DNA of 64,000 bases from Methylocystis parvus OBBP (GCF_027571405.1 NZ_CP092968.1:1550001-1614000), one strand, 5' to 3'; positions 36,045 to 46,798 are shown, numbered from the stretch's first letter. Program-made: numbers and translations. The notes: generated from the sequence alone by a model not told the origin.

Positions 36045-37828
36045 GCATCCTCGCTTCGCTGGTCCAGGCTTATGAGCGGCTGCCAAATGCGCCGGCGCCC
36101 GGCTATTCGACAGAGAAAGTTGGCTTCGTCATATCGCTCGACGCCAATGGGCGCATCGCGCATCTTTCCGACCTGAGAATCGCGGATGGCAAGAAGCTGT
36201 CGCCACGACCGATGCTCGTGCCGCAGCCCGTCAAACGCACAGTCGCGCCTGCATCCAATTCGCTTTGGGACAAGACATCCTATGCGCTTGGCGTGACGGC
36301 TGGCGAAGGCAAACGCACAGCCGATGAGCACGCGAAGTTCGTCGCGCATCAAGAGGAATTGCTCGCGGGCGCAACCGATGAAGGACTCGCGGCCTTTCTT
36401 GCGTTTTTGCGAGACTGGCGGCCCGAGCGTTTCGCCGAACTCGGCTGGCCCGACGATCTGAAAGACCAGAACGTCGTCTTCGCTCTCGAAAGCGAGCGCC
36501 GAAACGGCGTCTATCTGCATGATCGTCCCGCCGCCAAAGAAGCGCTCGCGCGGATGACCGGCCAGAAGTCCGGCTCGCCGCAAATCTGCCTGGTGACGGG
36601 GAAGCCCGGCCCCGTGGCGCGCCTGCATCCGTCGATCAAAGGCGTTTGGGGCGCTCAATCGTCCGGCGCCGCCCTCATTTCCTTCAATCTCGACGCCTTC
36701 AAGTCCTACGGACACGAGCAGGGCGACAATGCGCCGGTCGGCGAATACGCCGCCTTCGCCTACACGACAATGCTCAACCTTTTTCTCGAACGCGGCAGCG
36801 GACATCGTATTCAGGTCGGCGACGCCTCCACGGTTTTTTGGGCCGACTCGCGCGATGCAGTCGCGGCGGCGAGCGCCGAGAGTCTGTTCCGCGAGATGAT
36901 CGACCCGCAGTCGCCCGACGAAGCGGAAGCCGCCGCGGTCGAGGAAGAACAGGCCGCCAATGCGGGGGCCACGCGGCAGATCGCCGACAAATTACGGCGG
37001 CTGACCCAAGGCGAGCCCCTCACCGAGGTCGAGCCAGCGCTGGCCGACGGCGTGCGCTTTTATGTCCTCGGCCTCGCACCCAACGCCGCGCGCCTCTCGG
37101 TGCGCTTTTATGTCGAGGACGATTTCGGCGTCATCGCACGGCGCTATCTCGAACATGTCGAGCGTATGCGCATCGAGCCGCCGCCGCGCGGAGCGGCCCC
37201 TTCCATGTGGCGACTGCTAATCGAAACCGCCTCGCAGCGCAAGAGCGAGAACATCCCTCCACAGCTCGCCGGCGATTGGTTGCGGGCGATTCTCGCAGGG
37301 ACGCAATATCCCTTAACGCTGCTCTCCGTCGTGTTAATGCGCATCCGCGCCGATCACGATGTGAACGCGCTGCGCGTGTCTATAATCAAAGCCGTGCTCG
37401 TCAATAACTTTGAAATGAAACAGGAGGCGCCGGTGGCTCTCGATCCAGAAAACTCAAACCCCGCCTATTTGCTCGGCCGACTGTTCGCAGTTCTCGAAAA
37501 AACGCAGCATCTCGCCTTGGGCAACGTCAACGCCAGCATCAAAGACCGCTATTATGGCTCGGCGTCGGCGACGCCGCGTTCGGTGTTCCCGCTGCTATTA
37601 CGCATGAACGTGCATCACCAGAGCAAGGCGCTTGGCAATTCGAAGGGGCTCGCAGGCTATTTCGCCAGTCAGCTCTCCGAGATCATGAATGCGTTTCCGG
37701 CCGAGTTTCCGGCGATCCTGAGCTTGCAAAGCCAAGGCGCCTTCGCGCTCGGCTATTTTCACCAAATGAACCGCCGCAAATCGTCGGACGCCGACGAACC
37801 GGCCACCGTCTCCGAGGAGCAACTTTGA
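36041..37828 (+). CDS. cas8c: Cas8c large subunit (Csd1)
   Basis: A 595-residue large subunit of type I-C Cascade, which recognises the PAM and starts R-loop formation. The start is SILASLVQAYERLPNAPAPGYS and YAAFAYTTMLNLFLERGSGHRIQVGDASTVFWAD lies near residue 230; both are typical of Csd1. The C-terminal ~130 residues are helical and correspond to the Cas11-like small-subunit region. A strong internal ribosome-binding site before an in-frame GTG (37433) allows separate synthesis of that part. The stop shares its last base with the cas7c ATG (TGATG). Confidence 0.95.
   Translation: MSILASLVQAYERLPNAPAPGYSTEKVGFVISLDANGRIAHLSDLRIADGKKLSPRPMLVPQPVKRTVAPASNSLWDKTSYALGVTAGEGKRTADEHAKFVAHQEELLAGATDEGLAAFLAFLRDWRPERFAELGWPDDLKDQNVVFALESERRNGVYLHDRPAAKEALARMTGQKSGSPQICLVTGKPGPVARLHPSIKGVWGAQSSGAALISFNLDAFKSYGHEQGDNAPVGEYAAFAYTTMLNLFLERGSGHRIQVGDASTVFWADSRDAVAAASAESLFREMIDPQSPDEAEAAAVEEEQAANAGATRQIADKLRRLTQGEPLTEVEPALADGVRFYVLGLAPNAARLSVRFYVEDDFGVIARRYLEHVERMRIEPPPRGAAPSMWRLLIETASQRKSENIPPQLAGDWLRAILAGTQYPLTLLSVVLMRIRADHDVNALRVSIIKAVLVNNFEMKQEAPVALDPENSNPAYLLGRLFAVLEKTQHLALGNVNASIKDRYYGSASATPRSVFPLLLRMNVHHQSKALGNSKGLAGYFASQLSEIMNAFPAEFPAILSLQSQGAFALGYFHQMNRRKSSDADEPATVSEEQL
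37422..37427 (+). promoter_or_regulatory. Internal ribosome-binding site in cas8c
   Basis: A perfect AGGAGG, 5 bases before the in-frame GTG at 37433, inside cas8c. None of the ordinary cas gene starts in this operon has so strong a site. Confidence 0.75.
37433..37828 (+). CDS. cas11c: Cas11c small subunit from an internal start in cas8c
   Basis: An in-frame GTG within cas8c, preceded by AGGAGG at 5 bases, would give a 131-residue protein beginning VALDPENSNPAYLLGRLFAV and ending with cas8c. Its length and helical content fit Cas11c, the small Cascade subunit that lines the DNA in the I-C complex. In studied I-C systems Cas11c is translated from an internal site in cas8c and is needed for interference. 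Here the internal start is inferred from sequence alone, but the ribosome-binding site is stronger than that of cas8c itself. A second in-frame ATG at 37415 lacks such a site. Confidence 0.8.
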   Translation: MALDPENSNPAYLLGRLFAVLEKTQHLALGNVNASIKDRYYGSASATPRSVFPLLLRMNVHHQSKALGNSKGLAGYFASQLSEIMNAFPAEFPAILSLQSQGAFALGYFHQMNRRKSSDADEPATVSEEQL

Positions 37829-38778
37829 TGACTACGCTCGGCCACCGTTTCGATTTCGTCTTTCTCTTCGATGTGATGAACGGCAACCCGAACGGAGATC
37901 CCGACGCCGGCAATCTGCCGCGTCTCGATCCCGAGACCAATCAGGGCCTCGTCACCGATGTCTGCCTCAAGCGCAAGATCCGCAACTATGCGGAGATCGC
38001 CAAAGGGGGCGATACCGGCTTCGCCATTTATGTTCAGGAAGGCGCCATTCTCAACGAGAGACATCGCGAAGCCTACAAGGTGGCGCGGCCCGATGATCCC
38101 AAAGTCGAAAAGGACAAAAAGCTCAATCCAAAGGACGACGCCGAAGCCAAGCTCGTGCAGAAATTCATGTGCGACAATTTCTTCGATGTGCGTACATTCG
38201 GCGCGGTGATGAGCACAGGCATAAATTGCGGACAGGTCCGCGGGCCGGTGCAGCTCTCCTTCTCTCGATCGATCGAGCCGATCTTGCCGCTCGAAATCTC
38301 CATCACCCGGATGGCCGCCACCAACGAGGCGGAAAAGAAAAAACGTGAGGACGGCGCCGACGACGATCGCACGGAAAACCGCACCATGGGCCGTAAGCAC
38401 ATCGTGCCCTACGGGCTCTACCGCACGCATGGCTTCGTGTCGGCGCATCTTGCAGCCCGCACCGGCTTTTCGGACGCCGATGTCGCCTTTTTGTGGGACG
38501 CGCTGAAAAACATGTTCGAGCATGATCGCTCCGCCGCGCGCGGCGAAATGGCGGCGCGTAAGCTCGTCGTTTTCGAGCACGACAACGCGCTCGGCCGCGC
38601 GGCGGCGCATGATTTGTTCGAGCGCGTGAAAGTGGCGCGTGTCGATGGCGGCGAGGCCTATCCGATCGGCGACAAACGGCTCGACAACGCCCGCCCGGCT
38701 CGCAGCTTTTCGGACTATCAGGTGACCATCGACCGCGCCGACGCACCGCAAGGCGTGACCATTCACGAACTGCTGTAA
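37828..38778 (+). CDS. cas7c: Cas7c (Csd2) backbone subunit
   Basis: A 316-residue Cas7 that forms the crRNA-binding backbone. RFDFVFLFDVMNGNPNGDPD at the start is the Csd2 signature, with DNFFDVRTFGAVMSTGINCGQVRGPVQ near residue 120 and SRSIEPILPLEISITR. AGGAG lies 8 bases before the ATG, which overlaps the cas8c stop. Confidence 0.96.
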   Translation: MTTLGHRFDFVFLFDVMNGNPNGDPDAGNLPRLDPETNQGLVTDVCLKRKIRNYAEIAKGGDTGFAIYVQEGAILNERHREAYKVARPDDPKVEKDKKLNPKDDAEAKLVQKFMCDNFFDVRTFGAVMSTGINCGQVRGPVQLSFSRSIEPILPLEISITRMAATNEAEKKKREDGADDDRTENRTMGRKHIVPYGLYRTHGFVSAHLAARTGFSDADVAFLWDALKNMFEHDRSAARGEMAARKLVVFEHDNALGRAAAHDLFERVKVARVDGGEAYPIGDKRLDNARPARSFSDYQVTIDRADAPQGVTIHELL

Positions 38779-38793
38779 AGGCGAGAGCGAGAG

Positions 38794-39435
38794 ATGGACG
38801 ACGACCCCATCCCTCTATCCGCGCTCCAGCACGCTGTCTACTGCCTGCGTCAGGCGGCGCTGATTCACGTCGAGCGGCTGTGGGAGGAGAATCGCTTCAC
38901 CGCGGAGGGGCGGGTGCTGCATGCGGCGGTCGATCGTCAAGGGCAACGCTACTCGCGCGGCGTGCGGCGCGTCTCCGCGCTTCCGCTATCGTGTCGGCGG
39001 CTGCAACTCGCGGGCGTCGCCGATCTCGTCGAATATCACAAATCCGAAGCCGGAGAGATTCCCTATCCGGTCGAATATAAGCGCGGAAAGCCGAAGCTCC
39101 ACCGCGCCGACGAAGCTCAGCTTTGCGGGCAGGCGCTTTGTCTCGAAGAAATGACCGGGCTCTCCATTCCCGAAGGCGCGTTGTTCTACGAACAGACCCG
39201 CCGCCGCGTCGTCGTGCGCTTCGACATGGAATTGCGAACGCTCACGGAAAGAGTCGCGCGAGAGCTGCGCGAGACGATCCTCAGCGGCGTCACGCCGCCC
39301 GCAATATACGAAAAGCGCAAATGCGATCCCTGTTCCCTGATCGAGCTGTGCCGTCCCAGGATCGCCGGACGTTCGGCGAAAGCCTGGCGAGATCGTGAGA
39401 TCGACAAACTCCTGAGCGAAGCGCAGGGCGGCTGA
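38794..39435 (+). CDS. cas4: Cas4 exonuclease (spacer acquisition)
   Basis: A 213-residue Cas4 of the RecB-nuclease family, which trims prespacers and helps select for a PAM. It has a single N-terminal Cys (AVYCLRQ, residue 17) and a C-terminal CDPCSLIELC cluster, giving the four ligands of an Fe-S centre. RecB-type motifs are AGVADLVEY and YPVEYKRGKPK (near residue 90), the latter holding catalytic Glu and Lys. It is 15 bases after cas7c. Confidence 0.93.
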   Translation: MDDDPIPLSALQHAVYCLRQAALIHVERLWEENRFTAEGRVLHAAVDRQGQRYSRGVRRVSALPLSCRRLQLAGVADLVEYHKSEAGEIPYPVEYKRGKPKLHRADEAQLCGQALCLEEMTGLSIPEGALFYEQTRRRVVVRFDMELRTLTERVARELRETILSGVTPPAIYEKRKCDPCSLIELCRPRIAGRSAKAWRDREIDKLLSEAQGG

Positions 39436-39438
39436 AGC

Positions 39439-40473
39439 ATGAAGAAGCTGCTGAACACGGTTTACGTCACATCGGAGGGCGCCGCCCTGAGCAAGGACGG
39501 CGAGAACCTCGTTGTTCAGGTCGAGGGCGAAGAGCGCGCCCGCGCGCCATTCCACATGATCGCTTCGGTGGTGGCGTTCGGCGCCGTGCTGCTGACGCCG
39601 CCCTTGCTGCAGGCCTGCGCGGCGCGTGGAATAACTGTCGTGTTGCTCGATCGCAACGGCCGGTTCCAGGCCCGGGTCGAGGGGCCGACGTCCGGAAATG
39701 TGCTGCTGCGTCGCCAGCAATATCGGGCGAGCGAGCGACCGGAAGCGATCGTCAGGAGTCTCGTCGCCGGCAAGGTCGCGAATCAGCGCGCCGTTCTTCA
39801 ACGCGCATTGCGCGACTATGGAGAGGAAACGCAAATATCGGCAAAAACGGCGATCGAAGCGGCGGTCGCCCGGCTCGGCGGCATTCTCCGAAGCGTCCAG
39901 ATATCCACGAGCGACGTGAATGCGCTGCGCGGCGCAGAGGGCGAGGCGGCTCAGCTCTATTTCGGCGTGTTCGGGCATTTGATCCGCTCTCCCGACCCCG
40001 CCATCGTTTTTCGCGGACGCTCCCGCCGACCGCCGCTCGATCCGATGAATGCGCTCCTTTCTTTTCTTTATACGCTTCTCACGCATGACTGCCGCAGCGC
40101 GGCCGAGACCGTCGGACTCGATCCGGCCGTCGGATTTCTGCACAGGGACCGGCCCGGACGCCCCAGCCTCGCCCTTGATCTTATGGAAGAGATGCGGCCC
40201 GCTTTGGTGGACAGGCTCGCCCTTTCTCTGGTCAACCGTCGGCAAATCCGCATTCAGGATTTCCGGATGGAAGACAATGGCGCTGTCTTGCTGAACGATG
40301 AAAGCCGCAAGACGGTTTTGTCCGCTTGGCAGGAGCGCAAGAAGACGGAACGCCGGCATCCGTTTCTCGACGAAACCGCGCCGCTTGGCCTCGCCCCATT
40401 CCTCCAGGCGCAATTATTAGCGCGTCATCTGCGCGGAGATCTGGACGCCTACCCGCCCTGGTTCGGGAAATAG
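39439..40473 (+). CDS. cas1: Cas1 integrase (subtype I-C)
   Basis: A 344-residue Cas1, the metal-dependent integrase that inserts new spacers at the leader end. Catalytic residues fit the Glu in [16 protein letters not shown] (near residue 170), the His in [21 protein letters not shown] (near residue 236) and the Asp in the same segment. [20 protein letters not shown] at the start is typical of I-C. Four bases separate its ATG from the cas4 stop. Confidence 0.96.
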   Translation: MKKLLNTVYVTSEGAALSKDGENLVVQVEGEERARAPFHMIASVVAFGAVLLTPPLLQACAARGITVVLLDRNGRFQARVEGPTSGNVLLRRQQYRASERPEAIVRSLVAGKVANQRAVLQRALRDYGEETQISAKTAIEAAVARLGGILRSVQISTSDVNALRGAEGEAAQLYFGVFGHLIRSPDPAIVFRGRSRRPPLDPMNALLSFLYTLLTHDCRSAAETVGLDPAVGFLHRDRPGRPSLALDLMEEMRPALVDRLALSLVNRRQIRIQDFRMEDNGAVLLNDESRKTVLSAWQERKKTERRHPFLDETAPLGLAPFLQAQLLARHLRGDLDAYPPWFGK

Positions 40474-40477
40474 GCCT

Positions 40478-40768
40478 ATGCTGGTCCTCGTAACATATGA
40501 CGTTCGAACGTCGGAACCCGGCGGCGCGAAGCGCTTGCGCCGCGTCGCCAAGGCATGCCAGGATTTTGGACAACGCGTGCAATATTCGGTTTTCGAGATC
40601 GAAGTCGACCCGGCGCAATGGACGGCGTTGCGGGCGCGCCTCGAAGCCTTGATCGATCCGAAATGCGACAGCCTTCGCTACTATTTTCTCGGCGCGAACT
40701 GGCGCCGGCGGGTCGAGCATGTGGGAGCGAAGCCGGCCGCCGATTTCGACGCGCCGCTTATTATTTGA
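40478..40768 (+). CDS. cas2: Cas2 (integration complex scaffold)
   Basis: A 96-residue Cas2, which holds two Cas1 dimers in the integration complex. The motif [16 protein letters not shown] has the conserved Asp at residue 8; [18 protein letters not shown] follows. It starts 5 bases after cas1 and is the last cas gene; the leader and array follow on the same strand. Confidence 0.96.
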   Translation: MLVLVTYDVRTSEPGGAKRLRRVAKACQDFGQRVQYSVFEIEVDPAQWTALRARLEALIDPKCDSLRYYFLGANWRRRVEHVGAKPAADFDAPLII

Positions 40769-40998
40769 GCCGCCGCGCTCGATGTTGGGCCCAGGCGCTA
40801 ATTTCCATTTCATTCAAAGCGCGCGAACCGGTAGCGCGCCCTGGAACGCCGCAGGTTTCGCGCAGCGCATAAACTCATATTTCTGCACGACATTTTATTT
40901 CGCGGCGCCGAAGCGTCCCGAAATTTGCCGAGATCCAGGGCCGGTTCGCGCAAAACTAGAACTTTCTGGATACGGGCCAAAGAATTAGGATCAAGCCG
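40769..40998 (+). promoter_or_regulatory. CRISPR leader
   Basis: The 230 bases between cas2 and the first repeat are more AT-rich than the surrounding DNA (for example TAATTTCCATTTCATTC and CATTTTATTTCG). Repeats next to it are perfect, while those at the far end are decayed, which marks this as the leader with the array promoter and the Cas1-Cas2 docking site. No clear -35/-10 pair is asserted. Confidence 0.75.
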
Positions 40999-43900
40999 GT
41001 CGCGCCTTCACGGGCGCGTGGATCGAAACGCGCCTTATGTTGACGCTGATCCTCACTGTTATCGTCGCGCCTTCACGGGCGCGTGGATCGAAACTCCTAT
41101 CGTGACAAACCGTTGTCGACGCTGGCGCGGTCGCGCCTTCACGGGCGCGTGGATCGAAACGGCGTGTTGCTCACAATCGCGTTTGCGCATGCGAGTCGCG
41201 CCTTCACGGGCGCGTGGATCGAAACAACGTCTATTCGAAAGATGAAATTCTCGCCGCGATGTCGCGCCTTCACGGGCGCGTGGATCGAAACCAAATATAC
41301 TGAGCGACTTGCTGGATGGTAGGGCGCGTCGCGCCTTCACGGGCGCGTGGATCGAAACCGCCCCTTGGCGCAATCCCCGCCGAGCTACAGCGGGTCGCGC
41401 CTTCACGGGCGCGTGGATCGAAACCGCTCAATCCGCCTTGGGACCGTCGGGAATGATGGGTCGCGCCTTCACGGGCGCGTGGATCGAAACTCCGCTGTAG
41501 CTCGGCGGGGATTGCGCCAAGGGGGGTCGCGCCTTCAGGGGCGCGTGGATCGAAACTCGCCAAGCCCCTTCGTCATGCGATCGATAGCTTGTCGCGCCTT
41601 CACGGGCGCGTGGATCGAAACGGCACGTTAGCCGGCTCAAGCGGTTATGGCGTGCGCGTCGCGCCTTCACGGGCGCGTGGATCGAAACGGTTGCTTATTG
41701 GCGGCGTAAAGATGCAGAGCGGGTCGCGCCTTCACGGGCGCGTGGATCGAAACGCTTCATATCTTTTGTCGTTCCAGAACTTTCAGGGTCGCGCCTTCAC
41801 GGGCGCGTGGATCGAAACATCCAACGGATTTTTGACGAGCGCAAACGATTGGACGGTCGCGCCTTCACGGGCGCGTGGATCGAAACGCCGCCGGGCTCGT
41901 CAAGACGCCGGAAGATTTGCGGTCGCGCCTTCACGGGCGCGTGGATCGAAACTGCGCAACAGCCTCCGTCGCCTTCGGCAGGCGAGGTCGCGCCTTCACG
42001 GGCGCGTGGATCGAAACAGCCAGAACAGGCGAAGCCAGATGGCATAGATCAGCGTCGCGCCTTCACGGGCGCGTGGATCGAAACCGTGCTGACCTTGAAG
42101 GCTTCGTCCGGCGTGCTCGTCGCGCCTTCACGGGCGCGTGGATCGAAACCAGATGAGATATGGGATAAAATAGCAATCAAATTGTCGCGCCTTCACGGGC
42201 GCGTGGATCGAAACCATCGCCTTCATCTTGTCGTGAAGGATGATTTGCGTCGCGCCTTCACGGGCGCGTGGATCGAAACTTCCGATCTCCAGGGAGGATC
42301 AGCGCGAGGCGAAGGTCGCGCCTTCACGGGCGCGTGGATCGAAACGTCAATATGCCGGAACTGATGCAGCGCTATCAGTGTCGCGCCTTCACGGGCGCGT
42401 GGATCGAAACAACCCGCCATAGGGCGATTCCCGCGGTTTCCCGGTCGCGCCTTCACGGGCGCGTGGATCGAAACCGCCCAGGCTCCCCCGAACAGGCCGA
42501 CACGGCGGGTCGCGCCTTCACGGGCGCGTGGATCGAAACGATGTCGCCGGCCGTCGGGACGCCGTCTTCCGGGGGTCGCGCCTTCACGGGCGCGTGGATC
42601 GAAACTTGTTGAAATTCTTGCCGAGCAGCCGACTGCTGATGTCGCGCCTTCACGGGCGCGTGGATCGAAACGGGACGTGTACCGCATGGAGGATGCGGAG
42701 CGGGACGCGTCGCGCCTTCACGGGCGCGTGGATCGAAACACTTGCACGGCGACCAATGGCAGCGCGTCGCTGAGGTCGCGCCTTCACGGGCGCGTGGATC
42801 GAAACCTCATACTCTCGGGGTGCTCGGCCGGCGAGGCGCTGTCGCGCCTTCACGGGCGCGTGGATCGAAACACTTGGAGCGCGACGACGCACGAAAAATA
42901 CTGGGGTCGCGCCTTCACGGGCGCGTGGATCGAAACGCCCATGCGGCCGGGATCACCGCCCAGAAGGCGAGGTCGCGCCTTCACGGGCGCGTGGATCGAA
43001 ACGACCCCATGCGCGCGCCCGAAGGCTTTTAGGGTTGGTCGCGCCTTCACGGGCGCGTGGATCGAAACGCGATCGTCATGCCGAGCGAATCGCCCTTCAC
43101 GCGGTCGCGCCTTCACGGGCGCGTGGATCGAAACCCCCCTGAGCCGACCGAAATCCCTCCGGTGCCCGGGTCGCGCCTTCACGGGCGCGTGGATCGAAAC
43201 TCCATGGCGTCCTCAATCAGGTCGTGGACCGCATGTCGCGCCTTCACGGGCGCGTGGATCGAAACCGCCGATTAGCGCGCCGACTGTCCAGTCACCCCCG
43301 TCGCGCCTTCACGGGCGCGTGGATCGAAACATGTGGCGGCGATGCAGGTTTTTGGTCAGCACCAGTCGCGCCTTCACGGGCGCGTGGATCGAAACAACGA
43401 CTTCCTGCGAAACGCCGAGAAGCGCCTCCGTCGCGCCTTCACGGGCGCGTGGATCGAAACTTTGAGTGGCGGTCCCCGACAGGAGAACGGGGACGTCGCG
43501 CCTTCACGGGCGCGTGGATCGAAACATGCTCGGAATGGAGGGGTGCGCGACCGTAGAAGTCGCGCCTTCACGGGCGCGTGGATCGAAACGCTTGTGATCC
43601 AGGAGCCGCCCGCCAACACGCAGGGTCGCGCCTTCACGGGCGCGTGGATCGAAACCTTCCGTCGCTCAACCAGCAATCGCAGACGCCTTGTCGCGCCTTC
43701 ACGGGCGCGTGGATCGAAACAATGCAGGATCGCAGGCGTTATTCCTTTCCGGCAGTCGCGCCTTCACGGGCGCGTGGATCGAAACTCCATACGTTCGCAA
43801 CGGCTATCAAGCGCGCCAAGTCGCGTTTTCACGGGCGCGTGGATCGAAACCGCGCTTTGGTAGCGGCCGATATTAATGGCCTCGCGTCGCGCCTTCACGG

Positions 43901-46734
43901 GCGCGTGGATCGAAACCCGCTTTTACGGCTCACGCCTTTTGCGTCGTTTCGACGTCGCGCCTTCACGGGCGCGTGGATCGAAACGCGACTATCTGTCGAC
44001 GTTCCTGATTTACGATCAGGTCGCGCCTTCACGGGCGCGTGGATCGAAACAACAATCCGGGCAACGTCTCCCTTCCTATTCGCGTCGCGCCTTCACGGGC
44101 GCGTGGATCGAAACTTCATTCCTGTCGGCGTGACGCAACGCGATTACATGGTCGCGCCTTCACGGGCGCGTGGATCGAAACAAAATCTACTCGAAAGACG
44201 AAATCCTCGCCGCGAGTCGCGCCTTCACGGGCGCGTGGATCGAAACTTCGTAGCAGCGAAGAAGATTTTCGGGGTTAAAGTCGCGCCTTCACGGGCGCGT
44301 GGATCGAAACCAGAGCCGGCAATGGGCTTCTTCGGGCTTGCCGGTCGCGCCTTCACGGGCGCGTGGATCGAAACCCCATGCCCGCCACGGATCACGGCGG
44401 GGAGGGAGTCGCGCCTTCACGGGCGCGTGGATCGAAACGCTTGCGAAGACCCAGCCTCGACCTTCGATCCCTCGCGCCTTCACGGGCGCGTGGATCGAAA
44501 CATCGCCAAGGGCGAAATCCCCGCCATCAGCATCGTCGCGCCTTCACGGGCGCGTGGATCGAAACGTCCGCGACCTCGACAAGGGCGTCGGTTGCAGCCC
44601 GTCGCGCCTTCACGGGCGCGTGGATCGAAACATCCCGTTCGATATTTTCCGCGACGGCAAGCGCATGTCGCGCCTTCACGGGCGCGTGGATCGAAACTGA
44701 TAATAACGCTTGCCCGTGAAGAGGTCGAATGGTCGCGCCTTCACGGGCGCGTGGATCGAAACTCAAGCGCGTTGCACAGGCGCAGCCGATAGGCGGTCGC
44801 GCCTTCACGGGCGCGTGGATCGAAACCTGCTCTTCGCGCAGGGCGCGGACCTCGATGCGCGTCGCGCCTTCACGGGCGCGTGGATCGAAACTCATCACGG
44901 ATTTGCCGGCGAGCAGCACAGTGATGTCGCGCCTTCACGGGCGCGTGGATCGAAACATCTTGGCTGGCAACGCAGCGCCAAGCGTTGGCGTCGCGCCTTC
45001 ACGGGCGCGTGGATCGAAACACCCCAGACCGTCCGTGATCGGCATGCGGCTTTGCGTCGCGCCTTCACGGGCGCGTGGATCGAAACACGCCGTCCAACAA
45101 GGTTTGGGACGAGCGCATAGAGTCGCGCCTTCACGGGCGCGTGGATCGAAACGCGCATTCCATTGCTTATTGGCGTCGTAAAGATGGTCGCGCCTTCACG
45201 GGCGCGTGGATCGAAACAAATATACGTCAGGCGACTCGATCACTGTGGAGAGTCGCGCCTTCACGGGCGCGTGGATCGAAACTCGCCATCACCCATGCCG
45301 CCGCGGGCAACGTCATCGTCGCGCCTTCACGGGCGCGTGGATCGAAACTATGCCTGTCGGGCTTGGGAAGGAACCTCCGAAAGCGTCGCGCCTTCACGGG
45401 CGCGTGGATCGAAACATTCTCAAAGCCTTGAAGGTTTTGGGCCCGTCGCGTCGCGCCTTCACGGGCGCGTGGATCGAAACGCGTTAGTTACGCGACGTCC
45501 CGGTTTCGTGCGGCGTCGCGCCTTCACGGGCGCGTGGATCGAAACCGCCATCCGCTCCGCCAAGTGATTTTGATTGGTCGTCGCGCCTTCACGGGCGCGT
45601 GGATCGAAACGCCTTTAGGTTGCTCAATCGGCGTCTTTCCAATCGTCGCGCCTTCACGGGCGCGTGGATCGAAACTCTCTGCCGGCCGTGCGCGCCTCGA
45701 CGGGCCGCGGTCGCGCCTTCACGGGCGCGTGGATCGAAACGATGCCTGCCCGTACATCGTGTGCAGCATGGCGTGGCCGGTCGCGCCTTCACGGGCGCGT
45801 GGATCGAAACGATCGCAGGCGTCGTCACCGTGCAAGGCACGATCGTCGCGCCTTCACGGGCGCGTGGATCGAAACGCAATTCAGAAGTTCGAAAAGGCCG
45901 AGGGCAAATCGTCGCGCCTTCACGGGCGCGTGGATCGAAACGAGGCGACAATCAGATCATCTATCTCGTTGACGCGGTCGCGCCTTCACGGGCGCGTGGA
46001 TCGAAACTCTGATTGGATTGACGCCAGATTGACATATCTGTTGTCGCGCCTTCACGGGCGCGTGGATCGAAACAGAGCCGCATTGAGATCAGCGTTGGGA
46101 CGTCCGGGTCGCGCCTTCACGGGCGCGTGGATCGAAACGCGGTCTTCAATGTCAACGATCGTCGCGATTGGGATGTCGCGCCTTCACGGGCGCGTGGATC
46201 GAAACTTTGGGCTCGCTGTCGTCATGCAACCAGTCTTCGGATGTCGCGCCTTCACGGGCGCGTGGATCGAAACGGGCGACGCGGAGGCGTTGGAACGTCT
46301 TGTGTGACATGTCGCGCCTTCACGGGCGCGTGGATCGAAACGTCTCCAACGATCGCATCCGCAAGATTGATCAGGCGTCGCGCCTTCACGGGCGCGTGGA
46401 TCGAAACCCCAACGGCGCCACAGACACGATCGACGGCGGGAGTCGCGCCTTCACGGGCGCGTGGATCGAAACACTCCTTGGCTGATCCCGATCATCATCG
46501 GCTTTTGTCGCGCCTTCACGGGCGCGTGGATCGAAACTCGATCTTACGCAGATCATGCTTTGCCGCGATGCAGGTCGCGCCTTCACGGGCGCGTGGATCG
46601 AAACGTCGCCGCCCTGCTTGTGATAAATCTTCGGCTGGTCGCGCCTTCACGGGCGTGGATCGAAACGACGCGTCCTTGATCGCCGCATACATTTGGTCGA
46701 AGCGTCGCGCCCTCCACGGGCGCGTCGATAAAAC
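40999..46734 (+). CRISPR. Type I-C CRISPR array, 88 repeats / 87 spacers
   Basis: I counted 88 copies of a 31-base repeat that begins GTCGCGCC and ends GGATCGAAAC; spacers are 32-39 bases, mostly 34-35. The repeat has a 6-bp hairpin CGCGCC/GGCGCG with a TTCACG loop, typical of I-C repeats that Cas5c cuts to leave an 11-base 5' handle ending in GAAAC. Most copies are identical. Variants: repeat 9 (41526, C to G in CTTCAGGGG), repeat 44 (43820, GTTTTC), repeat 54 (44471, CTCGCG), repeat 87 (46638, two bases missing) and repeat 88 (46704, several changes). Decay at the far end shows the leader lies next to cas2. Confidence 0.97.
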
Positions 46735-46767
46735 ATCCGCAACGTCGCGAAGGCCGCTCTCGGCCCG

Positions 46768-46798
46768 GTCGCGCCCTGCGGAGCGCAGAGCCAAAAGC
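46768..46798 (+). repeat. Decayed 89th CRISPR repeat
   Basis: Exactly one spacer length (33 bases) after repeat 88, GTCGCGCC is followed by a strongly changed sequence ending in AAAAGC. Position and the intact first eight bases suggest a degenerate terminal repeat. Confidence 0.5.

Noticed and set aside
41292..45251. Spacers 5 and 65 as a fourth related pair
   Set aside because: They share AAATATAC and GCGACT, but the remaining alignment needs indels and the translations diverge after three residues; chance is the simpler explanation.
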